A DNA stretch of 64,000 nucleotides. Source: Forficula auricularia. Its lineage: Eukaryota > Arthropoda > Insecta > Dermaptera > Forficulidae. Positions 1-11,965 of this stretch are shown piece by piece. The notes below the pieces were generated by a model. It saw nothing but the letters and a program-made list of their open reading frames with translations. It did no database searches and had not been told where the DNA came from. The stretch is from positions 2,968,935 to 3,032,934 of the forward strand of contig JALMQS010000075.1 of NCBI GenBank assembly GCA_024734495.1, read 5' to 3'. A program made the position numbers and the translations under genes. Numbering within the stretch: position 1 is the first letter of the stretch; each line of letters opens with the position of its first letter.

Positions 1-711
1 CAATTGAAAACAGATAAATAGGAATATTTTCCTCATTTTATCGGCACCGGCCAGTGCTTTTTTTGATTGGATTTAAAAATGAGAGAAATAATTTTTTCAT
101 TCTCTCGATGGAATTCATCAAATATTTGTTGACTATGCTAGTAACAAAGATCTCCCTCGCCTATTGAGTGAGAACTTTGACCAGAGAGTGAGCGAACAGC
201 TATATATCAGGTTAATTGCGGTTGGTTTATCCGTCAGATGATAATAATTAATGGGCATTTGTATAATAGAGGCTGCATCCTATTGATTGGGGGGTTGAGC
301 GTGACGGGGGTCACCGCGTGCATCGGAAGTTTGAGACCCCGGCCTCAAAATATCCACCAAGGGTGGGAACATTAGTGGCCAAATGCCACCAAACTCTCGG
401 GAACAGATTAACTCGTTCGCCACTCTGGGCTGGCGGCAACAACAAAAAAAAATAGATAAATCGTCATTTGGTCAGCAACACCCCAAGATATTGGTTCAAA
501 AGGAACGTCATCCCTAGCCATATGATGCTCGTTGCGGAGGGTGGAACATGACAAACAAACTGGGGAAGTGAAAAAACAAAACAAAAAAACAAAAAAAAGA
601 ACCGATTTCATTTGGTATCCATTTCATTCGGCACATCCAGAGATAGGCGAGTTTCACTTTTTAGGTAATTTGAAAATGGTTTTTATTAGGAAAAAAAGGA
701 GGTCTTAATAA
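1..711. other. No gene seen
   Basis: A/T-rich sequence with short open frames only. A GC-richer patch around 290-360 has no recognisable domain. I see nothing else that I can support here. Confidence 0.4.
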
Positions 712-816
712 ATGATTGAAAAGATTTTGTTCTGCTGAGAATAGTAGAGTTGTTGATTCATAAAGAGAAATCACCGAGGTTGTCCTCCGCTTGATGCAAA
801 CAAACACATACATATG
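712..816 (+). repeat. Dispersed hairpin-family copy
   Basis: The segment carries the block GAGAAATCACCGAGGTTGTC followed by GCTTGATGCAAACAAACA. Close relatives of this block occur near 1000-1062, 38060-38130, 42605-42670, 48230-48290, 62092-62145 and 63260-63310, in both orientations. It is therefore a piece of a dispersed foldback or MITE family. No protein is encoded. Confidence 0.6.
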
Positions 817-965
817 GTGTGAATTTATCAGGGGGGGGGTTTTAAAAAATATGTAAAAAACAAAGTAGAACTTCGGGACCATCGAACTCTTTTATATAAA
901 TCAATGCCTTTTTTTTCAAAAAAATAAAAAATTAATTAAAAAGGGCTGTTGATGAATGTTAAACT

Positions 966-1062
966 TCGAAACTTTAGTCTCAAACAAATAAATTATATAT
1001 ATATATGCTTATTTGCATTAAACAGAAGAAACCCTCATTGATTTCTCTTTATTAATAAAAAA
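966..1062 (-). repeat. Dispersed hairpin-family copy, inverted
   Basis: The segment reads CTCAAACAAATAAATTATAT, then a TTTGCAT block and TTGATTTCTCTTTATT. This is the inverse of the unit at 712-816, joined to the middle motif seen near 62170-62215. It is a diverged fragment of the same family. Confidence 0.5.
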
Positions 1063-1065
1063 TAT

Positions 1066-1631
1066 TCTATTAATTTATTATAAGTTTTAATTATGATATC
1101 TTATGTATGTAAAATTAAAATATAAATATTCGCCTTCTTATTTATATTCAGTAACGTTAACAGGGATGAGGCGATTAAAAATGGTATGTATAGTTCATTT
1201 GTTTCAAATAGTATCCCCACTCTCTCGCCCTGTTAGAATAAATATTCTCCCACCACGCACCCTTCCCAGGCAGTGGAATTAAATTCAGCCAAGAGGATAA
1301 GGCAAAAAATACTTTACTTATTCTATCTAATAAAAAGTGAAAAAACTAGAAAAATATTTTCTAGGAAATAGGCTAGAGACTAAAAGGGTATTATCTACTC
1401 TTATTAAACGAGCAAAAATTGTATATATATATATTTATTTATATATTTGTATCTTGGTTCTATTTTGAAAACGGCCCTACCGATTTTGATGAAACAAAAT
1501 CTATTAACAAGTTTTGAAAATGAAAAAACGATCTGGCTAGGTCTGGACCTCATCAAAATTCATCTTAATTGATTTTTTCTTAATTAAAGTAATTATTGAT
1601 AGATGAAAATCTCAATAAAAAAAATTGATTC
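1066..1631. other. No gene seen
   Basis: A/T-rich sequence with TA runs near 1420-1445. No coding potential and no recognisable repeat was found. Confidence 0.4.
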
Positions 1632-1703
1632 GGCGGAAGTCGTATTAGAACCTGGGACCTCTTGCATATGAGGCCGACATTCTAGCATTAGACCAATGAA
1701 CTA
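1632..1703 (-). pseudogene. tRNA-like relic
   Basis: The minus strand has an A-box-like start (AGTTCATTGGTCTAATG) and, about 50 bases on, a B-box-like GGTTCTAATAC followed by GACTTCCGCC. The length is tRNA-like. The 5' half of the acceptor stem is missing and the B box departs from GGTTCGAATCC, so this is a decayed tRNA gene or the head of a tRNA-derived SINE. I do not assign an isotype. Confidence 0.4.
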
Positions 1704-2254
1704 TTTTAAAAATTCTTGCTTTTTACTTTTACTAAAATGAATATTTTTGAATTAGACTTTATTATAAGTGTGGAAATAATTGAATATATTATATATAGCT
1801 ATGTATTTAATAAATATAATTTATTTGATATATTGCGGCGCGGCAAATTTGAAATATGTATAATTGAATTAAGCTGAAAGAAAGACAACAATTAATTTTA
1901 AATTCAAAAACATTAAATATATTAATAATCATTCCTTTGCCCCCCCCCCCCCACACTCTTCTAATTAAAATTAAATATTCAATTCTCTTTTCTCCGGGCA
2001 ATTATCCTTGCAATTGTCTTCCTAAAAAAATACTTGGTTGGTGAAAGTTATCACTTCTGTCGCACGTCCCGAGACGCACACATTTTTTTTAATTTTATGT
2101 TTTTATTTCAGATCCTATACGATTATTTTTTTATTATTATTTTCTTATGTATTTTTTATAATGTTTATCAATATGAACGAATGTGGGCAAATTGGTGTAC
2201 GAGTAAACAAATATACACATAATATGTGAACCATTAGGAAGATAGAAATGCAAA
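1704..2254. other. No gene seen
   Basis: A/T-rich sequence with a 13-base C run near 1940. Two overlapping short open frames around 2034-2229 lack domains and look like chance frames. Confidence 0.4.
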
Positions 2255-2400
2255 AACTTGGTCGGGGTGGGGATGGATGTGGGGGGTCCGGGGGTGGGAG
2301 GGGCGGTTAGGGTGGAGTGGGGGTGCAGTGTTGGGGGCGAGGTGTATGGTTTCGGGAGGGTGGTGTGGGGGTCAGTGGTTACCGAGCATCGCTCGGTGCC
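2255..2400 (+). other. Strand-asymmetric G-rich tract
   Basis: About 130 bases of the plus strand are dominated by runs of three to six G, ending in a small hairpin (CCGAGCATCGCTCGG). It is very unlike its A/T-rich surroundings. It could form G-quadruplexes or be the decayed end of a mobile element. The open frame across it (2258-2500) is a side effect of the composition. Confidence 0.5.
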
Positions 2401-2500
2401 TCCAGGTACTTTTTATTATGTTAGAAGGGTTGTTTTACCACCTTGGGAAATGAACACCAAAAAATACAATCCGGGCACTTGGCTCGACACCGAAGTGTAA

Positions 2501-3480
2501 CCCATCTGACAATAAAAATAATCCATAACACCTCGGATTTAGTAGTTGACCTTCTCTCTTGATTTTCTATTGAAATCTTGTAACTCTTAATATAATTCAG
2601 GTGTTTATATGAGTTATGACTTTTTATGTAATTGTTGTTTGATATCTCATTACTTAAAAAACTGTAGCTTTTTCCTATCCCTGTATGCAGGTATATATTG
2701 AAGTTTGTATTATATGTTATGTATCTTTGTCATATTTTAGGCTCTTTTGCTCTGTCATAAGATAATCCCTCTGTGTTCTCTGCCTTTTATATTAAATATA
2801 AAACGTTGATTTTTATCATATAAATGCGAGAAAGGGAATTCACATAAAATCCTAGCGCCCCCATATTACACCTGAACGGATGTGACACATTCGAATGTGA
2901 CATGTTTTTATATTAGAACCCACAGGATGATAACACACAGACTTGGACCAATCAAATTACTCGTAACGATTCACTGAATCATTTTTATTCCATTTAATTA
3001 CATAAATTGCTCCATTCTAAGCGATTACTGTGTTTTTTTTATTAGGGACTATGTAATACATTCACTCTGTCAGAATAGGAAGATATTTGGATTTAACATG
3101 TGACTGTGACACGCAGAGCAGCTAATCAGAGGGAAAAAACCACCCCGTAACAAGATATGATTTTATTTAATAAAAGCAATATTTAATTTTTTCAATTGTG
3201 AGTGTTTTTTCCTTTACTAAAGTTAAACATTAAGTCGAATTGCAAATTAATAGTAATTATTAATTAACAATTAAAGGATTATACAATATTTGAGTAGTAG
3301 CTACTTGTCACTTTTTTTGAATTACTAAATACTACTTATTTGTAAATATAAAATTTTAATCTTTTTGTTATGATTGATATCTGATTGTTTCTTTTACCAA
3401 TCTGCCATAGCGAGTTCTATAATTATTGATTCTTATTATTGGAGGATTCACTGCACTTTTTCGTTTGACACATTTTTCAT
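2501..3480. other. No gene seen
   Basis: A/T-rich intergenic sequence with no recognisable coding region or repeat. Confidence 0.4.
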
Positions 3481-3492
3481 TGATGAGGAGGC

Positions 3493-4062
3493 TTAGGGGT
3501 CTTCGTTGATGTCGATTGATACCGTTGAGACATTGTCCTTGATGAGAATTTTGCTTTGCCTCTCTAAGACTTTGAATGGACTGTCATATGGCACTTTTTG
3601 ACGCCCTTCTTTGAACTTACCACACCAGGCTTTCTCTCGTACCCATGAAAGTACATTCTTCCGGAACTGTGCACGCAATCGGTCTATAATTTCGGCTGGT
3701 TTATCGCTTTCGTTCGTTAAAATTTTTATTATGATGCGTTGCGAAACCGAAGGAAGGACGATCACTTTCTCTCTGAGCTCGCGAACAGCAGCAACATTGT
3801 CAGGCGTAATGCTGGAGCGGGGGAGTCTTCGGTGACTCACATTTTCAACTTTTTGAAATTTTTAATCTGCTGGTATCTGGATGCATTTATTTTTGCGTTT
3901 ATTTGAGGAACACGAGTGGAGTTTTTCCTCTTTAAATTTAAATCAAATATGTTTTCGTATTACGAATTAGCAACTTTGTCGAATTTGAACCTATACGCTA
4001 TCATTTATAATAAGCAAATTTCCATATTGAAATTTATGAATGAATCACCCTGTATACTGACC
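3493..4062 (-). pseudogene. Tc1/mariner-type transposase N-terminal relic
   Basis: The minus strand begins at about 4062 with a terminal motif, TACAGGGTGATTCAT, of the kind found at ends of some mariner-type elements. It is followed by an untranslated stretch and an open frame (3840-3493). The first part of that frame contains RSSITPDNVAAVRELREKV, which resembles the linker after the first helix-turn-helix of Tc1/mariner transposases in arthropods. The remaining residues do not match a DDE core that I recognise, and the frame ends after 115 codons instead of the roughly 340 of the family. A partial second copy of the 5' part lies at 10430-10720. Confidence 0.45.
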
Positions 4063-4155
4063 CGTTTAGATCTGCTCGGGAAATATTTGGTAGCAACACC
4101 TGAATCTTGACATTCCTATTTCATATCACGGTTCAATAATTGTTTAATATTTTCT

Positions 4156-4330
4156 AGGACAGCCCTCGATTCTAGGATATTCATTTCCATTTAATCTCAA
4201 ATTTTACAAATAATATAATAACTGCAGAAAACAGAAGACATTCACATCAATTATTAATATATATATTATATCTTTTATTATATATATATATACTCGGAAT
4301 ACTAGTTTCTTAAGCCTAGAAACTACGTGC
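4156..4330. repeat. Dispersed repeat, copy 1
   Basis: The stretch from CTCGATTCTAGGATATTCAT to AGAAACTACGTGCTAATTCT is almost the same as 9856-10014, apart from the length of an internal TA run. The flanks differ: at 4156 it adjoins the mariner-type relic, while at 9856 it lies upstream of that relic's second copy. No coding capacity. Confidence 0.6.
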
Positions 4331-4348
4331 TAATTCTAGCTAAGACAA

Positions 4349-4704
<356 letters not shown>

Positions 4705-4817
4705 TCAAAGTCTCGGTTCGATAATTCCAACAACTGTTGCAATACAGGTTTTTTATGATATTTATTAATGCAATATGTACTACAAAAATCTTTAGTCTTC
4801 AAATTTGACAGGAGTGC

Positions 4818-5233
4818 CTCGAATTACATTATCACATTGAAGACAAGCTCCTTTAATATATACTTTTCTAAATTACGAGAGAAGGCATCCCAGGTGGCTC
4901 ACGAGAGTTCAGGAATTCCATCGAGTAATTAATTAATGGCATGATCGGTGTCCACTGTAGAGTCAAATGACTTATATGTGATGACGCTGGCAGGTATTTG
5001 GTTCAGAATCGTTATTTTGATTCACGCTGTCATTTTTGGATTCTAGGATGGCTATCTCGCATAACTTATCGTGGCTTCTGAAGTTTTTGTTTGTAACTAT
5101 ATTTTATGAATCAGCTGCTCAATGGACGACCCTAAACTGGCACAGACTTTCAGTTACAATAATTTCGCCTGTCTGTGGATAAATAGGAAAATTACCACCT
5201 CCAATCTCAATCAATTTTGCCCTAAATTGCTTC
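4818..5233 (-). pseudogene. Helitron PIF1-like helicase relic, copy 2
   Basis: This roughly 415-base segment is a close direct repeat of 7684-8106. On the minus strand it holds decayed parts of the C-terminal domain of a Helitron helicase, in order a GGGNFPI-like segment, an AILESKNDSVN segment and HAINY. Several stops and frameshifts are visible. Its right edge abuts the 3' end of the R1-like fragment. Confidence 0.5.
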
Positions 5234-5718
5234 TTTTTTCTTGGGGAGGGGATAATCTTCAAAAAGACACCCCTCGGCACGTGCCTCAGGGTAGTGTCAG
5301 ATTCCTGTCATTTTCAGGGACTGACTAAACTCCCCTCGCTTTAATTCCCCGTCACCTGGGACCACAGTGTATTACTTCAGGTGACGAGAATATCATCTTT
5401 TCTATCCGGTACTTGGAGCGGCGTTTAACGTTTCTCTTTCATGGGATGTCTTCTCCTGGAGAATGGATTTCAGGAAGGCAGCGACTCCCATCCCTCTCCA
5501 CTCTCAAGCATGATCAGGACCACGGTCTCTCTATTAAAAACAGCTGCCAAATCTTGGCAAAGCCTGTTCCTATTTTCTGCCCATCTCGGACAGTAAAACG
5601 CAGTGTTCTCCGCTGTGTCCTCCTCAGCGCAGAACCAGCAGACACCATCTTCCTTTCTCCTAATTCGTGATAAGAAGGAGCAGAAGCACCTGTGTCCGCT
5701 TAGGAAATTTGTGATATA
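5234..5718 (-). pseudogene. R1-like non-LTR retrotransposon, C-terminal part
   Basis: On the minus strand, 5730-5470 encodes the typical C-terminal end of an R1-type reverse transcriptase ORF: a LSGHRCF segment, then CWFC with AENTAFYCPRW, then an LE..W tail. The usual zinc-knuckle pattern is C-x2-C...H...C; here the histidine position appears to be asparagine (AEN where AEH is usual). Downstream (5470-5234) is frame-broken 3' sequence. The upstream part of the same ORF continues at 7480-6987, beyond the mariner that splits it. Confidence 0.65.
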
Positions 5719-6984
5719 TAAGGTTGGCAACTAAGTAATTGCAGATTTCACTCATAGATGGCTTCAGTTGAATTTTTAGGTTTGCTGGCGTAGTCCAAAT
5801 GTAAAACACATTTTATTATTTGATAGTTGGCAATTCAGCTGTCAATCAGTAAAAAAAGTTTTTTGATCGGTTGCGTAGTTTTCGTTTGGCGTTCGTTGAA
5901 AAATGGAAAATCAAAAGGAACATTTTCGTCATATTTTGCTTTTTTATTTCCGCAAAGGGAAAAACGCATCGCAAGCTCACAAAAAGTTATGTGCTGTTTA
6001 TGGCGACGAAGCCTTAAAAGAACGGCAGTGTCAAAATTGGTTTGCCAAATTTCGTTCTGGTGATTTTTCACTCAAAGATGAAAAACGCTCTGGTCGTCCA
6101 GTTGAAGTTGATGACGACCTAATCAAAGCAATAATCGATTCGGATCGTCACAGTACAACACGTGAGATTGCAGAGAAGCTTCATGTATCACATACATGCA
6201 TTGAAAATCACTTAAAACAACTTGGCTATGTTCAAAAACTCGATACATGGGTTCCTCACGAACTGAAAGAAACGCATTTAACGCAACGCAATAACAGCTG
6301 CGATTTGCTAAAGAAACGTAATGAAAATGAACCATTTTTAAAACGACTGATAACTGGAGATGAAAAATGGGTTGTTTACAACAATATCAAGCGGAAAAGA
6401 TCGTGGAGCAGGCCAGGTGAACCAGCTCAAACAACATCAAAAGCTGGTATTCATCAAAAGAAGGTTTTGTTATCAGTTTGGTGAGATTACAAAGGAATTG
6501 TCTACTTTGAACTCTTACCACGCAACCGAACGATCAATTCTGTTGTCTACATTGAACAACTAATGAAATTAAACAATGCAGTTGAAGAAAAGCGGGCCGA
6601 ATTGACAAATCGAAAAGCTGTTGTATTTCATCATGACAAATGCAAGGCCACACACATCTTTGGTCACTCGGCAAAAATTATTGAACTCTGGCTGGGATGT
6701 TTTGCCACATCCACCATATAGTCCTGACATTGCACCATCTGATTACTTTTTGTTTTGATCTTTACAAAACTCCTTGAATGGTAAAAATTTCAATAATGAT
6801 GATGATGTCAAATCGTACCTGATTCAGTTTTTTGCTAATAAAAACCAGAAGTTTTATGAACGTGGGATTATGATGCTGCCTGAAAGATGGCAAAAGGTCA
6901 TTGATCAAAATGGGCACGGCGATTACAGAATAAATTTATTTAGTTCCATGAAAAAAATTCGCAATTACTTAGTTGCCAATCCAA
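5719..6984 (+). mobile_element. Mariner element, cecropia type
   Basis: Inverted ends are clear: GGTTGGCAACTAAGTAATTG near 5722-5741 and its inverse CAATTACTTAGTTGCCAATC near 6962-6981, both next to a TA. Length is about 1.27 kb, normal for mariner. The element lies inside the R1-like fragment, with matching reverse transcriptase sequence on both sides, so it inserted there. Its transposase gene is broken, so this copy could at most be moved by a related transposase. Confidence 0.85.
5903..6934 (+). pseudogene. Mariner transposase, broken
   Basis: The first 193 codons are open and carry the paired helix-turn-helix DNA-binding region (residues 1-110, with SLKDEKRSGRP in the linker) and the first catalytic aspartate in TGDEKWV (about residue 153). 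A TGA at 6482-6484 stands where a second tryptophan codon is expected. After it the reading continues to a histidine-histidine-aspartate motif near 6630, where an extra base shifts the frame. The YSPD...PSDY motif lies near 6718-6746, followed by another TGA, and a last open piece runs from 6774. The enzyme would cut and paste its own element at TA sites. At least two stops and an indel make it inactive. Confidence 0.85.
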
Positions 6985-6986
6985 TA

Positions 6987-7480
6987 GAAATCCACCTCGC
7001 CGTGCCTCCTGTCGACCCACGCTCCCAAGTTTGGGATCAGGATTCTCGTCCAGGGTGCTTTTTCTGCCCTGGGCTGCTCCCAGTTCTGGATCCAACTCTT
7101 TCGGGGAGCTTCCTCAGATTCTTGTTTTTTCATCCCCCCTTCAAAGACTCGGCTACCATAAGATGGATCGGCATCACCCCGGAAATCACCTGTAGGGCCT
7201 CTGTAGAGAATGTACGATAGGCGCTGGATACCCTAAGTAGGATTTTCCTTAACATAGCTCGATACGATTTGTTTTGTAGGCTTTTACACCATACAGGAAC
7301 AGCATACAACAGTATGTAATGTACTACTACTGCTATAAGTCTTCTTTGCTAGCTCTTGGGCTCTTGATGTTAGACATTAGTCCACAAAGAGCCTTCGTTG
7401 CCTTTTCTGATTTTTAGCCACTCGTATCACATGATGTTTCATGCTCATGTTCCTTTCGAAAGCCACTCCCAGGAGCGTCA
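6987..7480 (-). pseudogene. R1-like reverse transcriptase, thumb region
   Basis: The minus strand shows pieces in shifting frames that fit the C-terminal third of an R1-like reverse transcriptase: LGVAFERNMSMKHHVIRVA, then an RRLIAVVVHYILLYAVPVW-like segment, then an AYRTFSTEAL..VISG..PI-like segment. These are typical of the region after the catalytic FADD box. Frameshifts are frequent. The ORF continues past the mariner at 5718. The polymerase core upstream is absent; at about 7480 the sequence changes to a Helitron helicase fragment. Confidence 0.65.
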
Positions 7481-7484
7481 TCAC

Positions 7485-7560
7485 ATACAAGTCATTTGAC
7501 TCTACAGTGGACACCGATCATGCCATTAATTACCCGGTGGAATTCCTGAACTCCCTTGTT
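7485..7560 (+). pseudogene. Helitron helicase fragment, inverted
   Basis: The plus strand encodes YKSFDSTVDTDHAINYP and VEFLNSL in one frame, the conserved stretch in the C-terminal half of Helitron helicases. The other copies in this neighbourhood have it on the minus strand (4430-4470, 4920-4963, 7800-7841). This short inverted piece sits at the edge of the R1-like fragment. Confidence 0.5.
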
Positions 7561-7683
7561 AATTTTTTTTTTATCATTAAATTTAAATACATGTCCCAGA
7601 GGTTGAAAGTGATTGTTCAAGCTCTTCTGATGGCTATTACCCTGAACCTGAAGAAAGTATTGAATATATTCTTCGAAGACATT

Positions 7684-8366
7684 TTCGATGCCTCGAATTA
7701 CATTATCACATTGAAGACAAGCTCCTTTAATATATACTTTTCTAAATTACGAGAGAAGGCATCCCAGGTGGCTCACGAGAGTTCAGGAATTCCACCAAGT
7801 AATTAATTAATGGCATGATCGGTGTCCACTGTAGAGTCAAATGTCTTATATGTGATGACGCTGGCAGATATTTGGTTCAGAATCGTTATTTTGATTCACG
7901 CTGTCATTTTTGGGTTCTAGGATGGCTCTCTCGCATAACCAATCATGGCTTCTGAAGTTTTTGTTTATGTGTGAGTATATTTTCTAAATCAGCTGCTCAA
8001 TGGACGACACTAACTGGCACAGACTTTCAGTTAAAATAATTTTGCCTGTCTGTGGATCAATAGGAAAATTACCACCTCCAATCTGAAACAATCTCCCCGC
8101 AAATTGCTGTGCATCTCTTTCATTATGAATACGAACCCGCATATTTGTTGACAATTTGACTTTTTGCACTTTTTCCCACAGAGCTGAAGCTTTGAGGCTT
8201 TCGTTAGGCTCACTGCGTTGACTGCGAAGATTTTGGCGAAAGTCAACAGCCAGGGCCATTAATGTTCCTCCCATTAGTTCACTACTCCCTTTTAGGTCTT
8301 GTAGTGTGCGGTTGAGAGCTTCTAATGATTTTTTGTGGGCCATTGTTTACTCGTTGAATACTAAAA
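7684..8366 (-). pseudogene. Helitron PIF1-like helicase relic, copy 3 (longest)
   Basis: An open frame of 119 codons (8343-7984) matches the PIF1-like helicase of Helitrons. MAHKKSLEALNRTLQDL follows the Walker B box, DFRQ marks the next helicase motif, then STNMRV, GGGNFPIDP and SSIEQLI. Just upstream, the expected Walker B residues read N-E-stop-T, so the gene is already broken before this frame. A deletion removes the usual residues after DFRQ. Further on (7980-7684), HDWLCERAILEPKNDSVN and a HAINY segment continue with frameshifts. The intact protein would unwind DNA during rolling-circle transposition; this copy cannot. Confidence 0.7.
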
Positions 8367-9855
8367 TTTTGAATAGTTTAAGTACTTGAGCTTGACCAGA
8401 ACTCCTGCCTATATTTCAGACATGATTTTCATCTGTTGCAATATTGAGAGGTAACTTTAGGGCTGAGTGGGCTGTTCGTCCTTTAAATCTATAATTGATC
8501 ATTAGTTCAAAATAGAGTCTATGGTAAATAATGACAAGTGATAATAAAAATTATTGAAATATCTATGCTACTAAGTTAAGGATGTGTTATGTATGTAACG
8601 TGACAAACTCTAAATCTTGAACGAAATTCTATTTATAAATGTGAAACTGTCCGGTTAATTTATCAAATAAATAATAATCATCTATAAACATTTTGTATTT
8701 ATTTATCATATGGGACTAAAAAAACACTTTAATTTATAAAGTTTAGACAATTATTTAATTAATAGTCTTATTTTTTTAAGTTTTATTTATTACCTGAGAG
8801 TGTACTGAGTTTTGAAAAGATTTCACTTTTATGTAGGTACATATATACATCAAGCCAGGAAATGCTGAGCGATTATGCGTGGGTCTTTTTATTTATTCTT
8901 GTTAAAATCCTGCAGGAAACCATTCTTAGAATGGGCCTTCAGAGGCGGGTCCCCGGGGCTCTTGACGCCGCTGTATCAAGCTCACTCTTTTATTTATTCT
9001 TATAGATAATTTCTCGATTCATCGTTTTAATTTTATTTATTTATTTTCGAATTTGCAAAGAGATCTTTATAACCTGCTCTGCAACATATATTACAGATGC
9101 AAACGTGAAGTTTCGGATTTTGTAAATGGCAATTTTCACTTCTTTAAGCACGAGAACGGGCCACACCAGCGAGAAAGGAAGTAAGAAAAAGTCATCGTGG
9201 ATAATAGATCACATTCATTAACACAAATACATAAAGATAAGGACAAAAAGTGAGCAAAGTCGGAGAATATACCTAACTTACTATATATATATATATCTGA
9301 GTGGGTGAGATTTGAGCTTCTTGGCAATTTCATGAATGATAATCACCTTTAACTAATTGAAGTTAGATAAATTGTTTATTAGCATTGTTCGGAAGTGCCT
9401 GAGATATGTGCAGTCGTTAAAGACGAGCCTCACCCGCTTTTAACTTTACTGCTTGGGGTTCACAATAGACAGAAGGGACCAGAATGCAAACCACACTGCC
9501 TGTTTAGGTTAGCGTACTGGAAATAGGCTTTGCTCTTAACCCCCCCCCCCCCATTAAAAAGTTGACGTCCGACTCCAAGACTGCAAATGAAAATCTGACA
9601 AGTTGGAAATGAATATCCAATAGTCGAGAGGATTTATCTATGACAGTCCAAAAGGAACTCAAATCAAACTGAAAAGAAGGGGATTAATGAAAATTTAGAT
9701 TTGAAATTTTTTTACTCATTCGTTTTGTTTTCACAAACGAAAAGATTTATGAGGGATACAAACGCGTATATTACGGATAATGATGAACCGTCTAATCACA
9801 GCGAATTTAATACATTTCGGAATATTTGCCTGCGAGCGATGCACACCAGACAGAC
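8367..9855. other. No gene seen
   Basis: A/T-rich sequence with a C run at 9541-9552 and short TA runs. Open frames at 9136-9333 and 9701-9889 have no recognisable domain. Confidence 0.4.
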
Positions 9856-10014
9856 AGCTCTCGATTCTAGGATATTCATTTCCATTTAATCTCAAATTTT
9901 ACAAATAATATAATAAAAGCAAAGAACAGAAGACATTCACACAATTATTAAAAAATATATATATATATACTCGGAATACTAGTTTCTAAGCCTAGAAACT
10001 ACGTGCTAATTCTA
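9856..10014. repeat. Dispersed repeat, copy 2
   Basis: Near-identical to 4156-4330, differing in an internal TA run and a few bases. No coding capacity. Confidence 0.6.
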
Positions 10015-10429
10015 CGTAGGGCTTATTCCATGAATTCTTTCTTTCTCTTCTTACTTTTACTCTCACCTAAATTCTTATCAAATAATCAACTTCTTTTCCT
10101 TTCAAAAAACAATCATCATCTATATTTTCATGAATGAAATGTATAGATATACCGATGCATTATTTTTTGTATTGGATGCTATTCAAGTCGTTTAAGTATT
10201 CGTTGTTTCTTCAGATGACTCCATAATTGCTAATTTATTATCCATCAATATGTGAATGGACACAATCATTAAAAACTTGGCTCAAACTCTTTTGACTTGT
10301 TATAGGTTTAACGTTTTTTGAAATAAAAAATCGTTGTCTCCCTAGACAATTGGTGTATTATGAGAAGAATATGGATCTATACTTCCAGCACTGATTCCTG
10401 TTTTATTACTGATTTCTGCTACAGTGGAG

Positions 10430-10813
10430 CGACCATCTCTTTCTCTCTGAGCTCGCGAACAGCAGCAACATTGTCAGGCGTAATGCTGCAGTGGGGGAGT
10501 CTCTTTCAACTTTTTGAAATTTTTAATGTGCTGGTATCTGGATGCATTTATTTTTACGGTTCTTTGAGGAACACGAGTTGAGTTTTTCTTGTTTAAATTT
10601 AAACCAAATCTGTTTTCATATTAGAAATTCGCAACTTTGCCGAATTTGAACCTATACCCTATCATTTATAATAAGCAAAATTTCCATATTGAAATTTATG
10701 AATGAATCACCCTGTATACTAGCCGGTTAGATTTGCTCGGGAAATATTTGGTAACAAAAACTGAATCTTGACATTCCCATTCCATATCACGGTTCAATAA
10801 TTGTTTAATATTT
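10430..10813 (-). pseudogene. Mariner-type element, 5' fragment, second copy
   Basis: About 380 bases match 3764-4159, including the TACAGGGTGATTCAT terminus (near 10703-10717, minus) and the start of the transposase reading with the TPDNVAAVREL-like stretch. The coding part is cut off at about 10430, where the match stops. Two copies of the same end in one window suggest a family with many truncated members. Confidence 0.45.
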
Positions 10814-10830
10814 TTCTTATAGATATAGGC

Positions 10831-11310
10831 TCAATCTCTTTGACTTGTACATAAATAACGGACAAATCTTTGAATTTGGTTGGATTTATATGTGGGCCGC
10901 AAAAACAGGAATGATTTACATAGACAGTATATTTTTTGCCTGGGGGCTGTAAACGATCCCTGCTTTTTTCACACCACCCGGCCAGAAAATTATCCCTGGA
11001 TTCATATTTTACACCAATATTAATCCCGGAAACTTTCGTCAAAAGCTTTCAAAAACGTAATAATAACAATTATGCTATTATTTAGTGAAAATTTTAATTT
11101 CAATTAACTATACGAAAATTTACAAACGCATGTTGTATTTTAATTTTGTTCAAAGTTCTACTTTTATCAACTCCACCCTCATTCCATTTCTTTCGGATTT
11201 CTCATTATTTAAAATATTGCAATGGCAAAAGATAATTGGCATATTCAATTATTCTTATTATTTCTAAAATACTATATTTTCGCTGTTGAGTATTTTAATC
11301 CATTTTAAAA
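10831..11310 (-). repeat. Unclassified repeat, copy A
   Basis: On the minus strand an 82-codon frame (11042-10794) contains PPGKKYTVYVNHSCFCGP. The same DNA recurs at 11738-11865, and 11218-11310 recurs at 11875-11965. A C-x-C pair after a KY-V- stretch is weakly like the start of a SWIM zinc finger, but the later C-x-H is not visible. I do not assign a function; a decayed transposase domain is the likeliest source. Confidence 0.3.
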
Positions 11311-11584
11311 TTAATATAATAATTTTAATATTAATATAAACCATTTTAAATTACGTCTTCTGATTTCAAGATTTTTAGCATCCCCCCAAGTGTGTGGAAT
11401 GATCTCGTCTCAGCTGACAAGACGAATCACCCAAGCTTCAGGGATGAGTTTCAACAGATCGCAGCATGGCAACTGCTCTACCGATTACAACTACCCGCCT
11501 GGTATTTGAGTCGTTTACAAACGATTCCTGAGTCCCGACATCGGATATACCATATCACCCATAGTATACCCGCTGTATTGTGAC

Positions 11585-11965
11585 GTCATACAAGTCGTTT
11601 AAGTATTCGTCGTTTCTTCCGATGTCTCCATAATGGCTAATTTATTATCCATATTTTTGGGAACTATTGAATATTTGTCGAAAGGTCCCATCAACATGTG
11701 ACTCGACACAATCATTTAAAACTCCGGCTCCAAATTCTTTGACTTGTACATAACAGACAAATCGTTGAATTTGGTTGGGCCGCAAGAACAGGAACGATTT
11801 ACATTGACAGTATATTTTTTGCCCGGGGGCTGTAAAGGATGCCTTTTTTTTCACACCACCCGGCTGGTTATGTTTTGGAATGGCAAAGATACTTGTATAT
11901 TCAATTATTCTTATTATTTCTAAAATACTATATTTTCGCTGTTGAGTATTTTAATCCATTTGGGG
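11585..11965 (-). repeat. Unclassified repeat, copy B
   Basis: Second copy of the sequence at 10831-11310, with extra upstream sequence. The segment encoding MDNKLAIME..SEET on the minus strand (about 11660-11590) also recurs near 10195-10250. Stops and indels differ between copies, so none looks functional. Confidence 0.3.

Noticed and set aside
1807..2229. Short frames on both strands
   Set aside because: Low-complexity A/T-rich frames without domains.
3493..3840. Possible complete small host gene
   Set aside because: Its first third resembles a Tc1/mariner linker and it lies behind a mariner-type end, so it is a transposon remnant.
10794..11854. SWIM zinc-finger gene
   Set aside because: Only a weak C-x-C stretch is present, the second half of the finger is not visible, and both copies are broken differently.
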